A stretch of DNA of 57,931 nucleotides from an uncultured Verrucomicrobiota bacterium (GTDB taxonomy: Bacteria > Verrucomicrobiota > Kiritimatiellia > RFP12 > UBA1067), in the NCBI GenBank assembly GCA_945834475.1, contig CAMAHK010000006.1:1-57931 (forward strand), in the 5' to 3' direction. Within the stretch, counting starts at the first letter, position 1; each line of letters begins with the position of its first letter. The notes beneath the pieces are model-generated. The model had not been told where the DNA came from and did no database searches. It saw nothing but the letters and a program-made list of their open reading frames with translations. This document shows positions 56,421 to 57,931 of this stretch, one piece after another. The translations under genes and the position numbers were made by a program.

Positions 56421-56860
56421 TTTAGCGATAAGTTATAAGTGATAAGCGATAAGTGGCGGTGGTTAGATTCTTTGTCTGGCTGTCTTGATAGACGCTGCAA
56501 GCATGCGAAGAAGCTCGGTACAATCCGAAACGATTGACTGCGTTGCTTCATCGTCAGTTAGATATCCAGATCGAATCAACAGATTTAGCCAATAACGAGT
56601 TTCCGCCGCCTCCTTTTCTGCTATAGAATACTTGTTTACAAAATCAGCTGTTGAAGCCCCGTAGTGCCCTTCGGTGATGTTTGCGCCAATTGACGTGCCC
56701 GAGAGCAAGACCTGCTTCGACATCACACGCTCGTCTCTATCCTGCAAATACTGATAAAGCCGCACAATGCGCAAGGCAAAGGCCTCAGCTTTCTCAAGTA
56801 GCGGATATGAAGGTTTCACGTCCATCACTTAACACTTATCACTTATCGCTTATCGCTAAA
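56421..56860. mobile_element. four-helix-bundle gene framed by inverted (GATAAGYG)n arrays
   Basis: left TTTAGCGATAAGTTATAAGTGATAAGCGATAAGTGGCGGTGG; right CACTTAACACTTATCACTTATCGCTTATCGCTAAA. Confidence 0.65.
56463..56825 (-). CDS. four-helix-bundle protein (23S rRNA IVP / Avd-like family)
   Basis: SKQVLLSGTSIGANITEGHYGASTADFVNKYSIAEKEAAETRYWLNLLIRSGYL. Confidence 0.9.
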   Translation of the reverse strand: MDVKPSYPLLEKAEAFALRIVRLYQYLQDRDERVMSKQVLLSGTSIGANITEGHYGASTADFVNKYSIAEKEAAETRYWLNLLIRSGYLTDDEATQSIVSDCTELLRMLAASIKTARQRI

Positions 56861-56866
56861 GAAACT

Positions 56867-57790
56867 TCAACTCTTCACGTCAACTCTCTTAACAATGCTC
56901 GTGCAGGCCTTGAGAACACCCGCGACATTCGCGAGATCGCTCGGAATAATCATCGTATTGTTCGTCTTCGCGAGGTTGCCGAACTGTTGGAGATATTGCT
57001 GGGCGAGCTGCATGTTGACGGACTCGATGCCGCCCTTCTCGGCAAGCGCCTCGGCGACCTTGCGAATGCCCGTCGCCTGCGCTTCGGCGACAAGCAGAAT
57101 CTCCTTCGCCTTGCCCTCGGCCTCGTTGATCTTGCGCATGCGCTCGCCCTCGGAACGCGCGATCGCCTCCTGGCGGTCGCCTTCCGCGCGGTTGATCTTC
57201 GACTGGCGCTCGCCTTCCGACTCGGCGATCATCGCGCGCTTCTCGCGCTCGGCGCGCATCTGCTTCTCCATCGCATCCTGAATCGAGCGCGGCGGCGTGA
57301 TGTTCTTGATCTCGTAGCGCGTCACCTTGATGCCCCACGGATCCGAAGCCTTGTCAACCGCCGCGACGATCGCTGCGTTGATGGAGGTGCGCTCCTCGAA
57401 CGAACGGTCGAGGTCGAGCTTGCCCATCTCGGAGCGCATCGTGGTCTGCGCGAGCTGCGTCGTCGCGAAGAGATAGTTGCCGATGCCGTACGACGCCTTC
57501 GCGGGATCCATCACCTGCATATAGAGGATGCCGTCGACCGACACCATGATGTTATCCTTCGTGATGCACTCCTGCGGCGGCACGTCGATCGCCTGCTCCT
57601 TCAAGGTGTGCTTGTAGGCGATCGAGTCGAGGAACGGAATCAGGATGTGGAAGCCCGCGTCCAGTGTGCAGCGGTACTTGCCGAGACGCTCGACGATATA
57701 CGCCGCCTTCTGCGGAACGATGACCGCCGTCTTGAGGATGGCGACAAGAATGATGACGGCGACAATGCCGAAGAAAACTGCAGGACCCAT
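56867..57790 (-). CDS. SPFH/band-7 (stomatin/QmcA-like) protein
   Basis: VPQKAAYIVERLGKYRCTLDAGFHILIPFLDSIAYKHTLKEQAIDVPPQECITKDNIMVSVDG. Confidence 0.95.
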   Translation of the reverse strand: MGPAVFFGIVAVIILVAILKTAVIVPQKAAYIVERLGKYRCTLDAGFHILIPFLDSIAYKHTLKEQAIDVPPQECITKDNIMVSVDGILYMQVMDPAKASYGIGNYLFATTQLAQTTMRSEMGKLDLDRSFEERTSINAAIVAAVDKASDPWGIKVTRYEIKNITPPRSIQDAMEKQMRAEREKRAMIAESEGERQSKINRAEGDRQEAIARSEGERMRKINEAEGKAKEILLVAEAQATGIRKVAEALAEKGGIESVNMQLAQQYLQQFGNLAKTNNTMIIPSDLANVAGVLKACTSIVKRVDVKS

Positions 57791-57831
57791 AATGATGTTC
57801 TCCTTAATTTTGAAATTCCTTTCGGCTGACG

Positions 57832-57837
57832 ATTATA
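57832..57837 (-). promoter_or_regulatory. extended -10 TGGTATAAT for the SPFH gene
   Basis: minus TTTGGTATAATCGTC upstream of ATG 57790 with SD AAGGAG. Confidence 0.5.
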
Positions 57838-57931
57838 CCAAACTTTTCATCATCCTCGCAACCAAGTACCCGAGCTGGGCGCATCTGTGGATTTTAAAAC
57901 TTCTTCTCCCCATCTGCACCTACCGATAGCG

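Noticed and set aside
56463-56825. 23S rRNA intervening sequence
   Set aside because: The four-helix-bundle family fits, but no rRNA sequence flanks it; it lies between protein genes.
56421-56860. Diversity-generating retroelement (Avd-like protein)
   Set aside because: No reverse transcriptase ORF and no template/variable repeat pair recognised in the window.
57791-57929. Plus-strand CDS at the right edge (ORF 57645..57929)
   Set aside because: Overlaps the SPFH gene antisense and its promoter; no start or homology support.

Overview
High-GC bacterial chromosomal window, mostly minus-strand housekeeping genes. The gene set (autotransporter-type beta-repeat protein, GH20/GH29/GH95 cluster, LA_2272-type surface protein, aryl-polyene-like lipid operon) suggests a Verrucomicrobiota/Kiritimatiellota-like gut lineage, but that placement is inference. 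About 49 CDS are supported, including dnaK-groES-groEL, pilB/gspE, argC, parB, murE, queF, rsmD, yajC, tgt, rluA-type, ilvD-ilvC-ilvB-ilvN, ribD, tsaD, upp, a secretin, an APE-like operon, comF and an SPFH protein. The most unusual signal is a dense set of short repeats of two kinds. (1) Locus-specific short-phrase tandem arrays, such as (GATAAGYG)n, (AGGTTG)n, (GAATAATCG)n, (TTGTAG)n and (GTCGGTC)n, lie at or just after stop codons and are often paired as inverted arrays. One inverted pair frames a four-helix-bundle (23S-IVP/Avd-like) gene, and a gene-less copy of the same element lies between ilvC and ilvD. (2) Palindromic hairpin elements (families A and B) are inserted in frame inside conserved proteins (MurE, TsaD, ComF, RsmD, ArgC, RibD, RluA, radical SAM, SDR, MMPL), and their subfamilies differ by compensatory arm changes. 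Other strong observations are a branched-chain amino acid leader-peptide attenuator upstream of ilvD, an exact sigma-54 -24/-12 promoter match with an upstream palindrome before dnaK, and an APE-like operon without ketosynthases in the window. No rRNA, tRNA, CRISPR array, prophage or reverse transcriptase was recognised.
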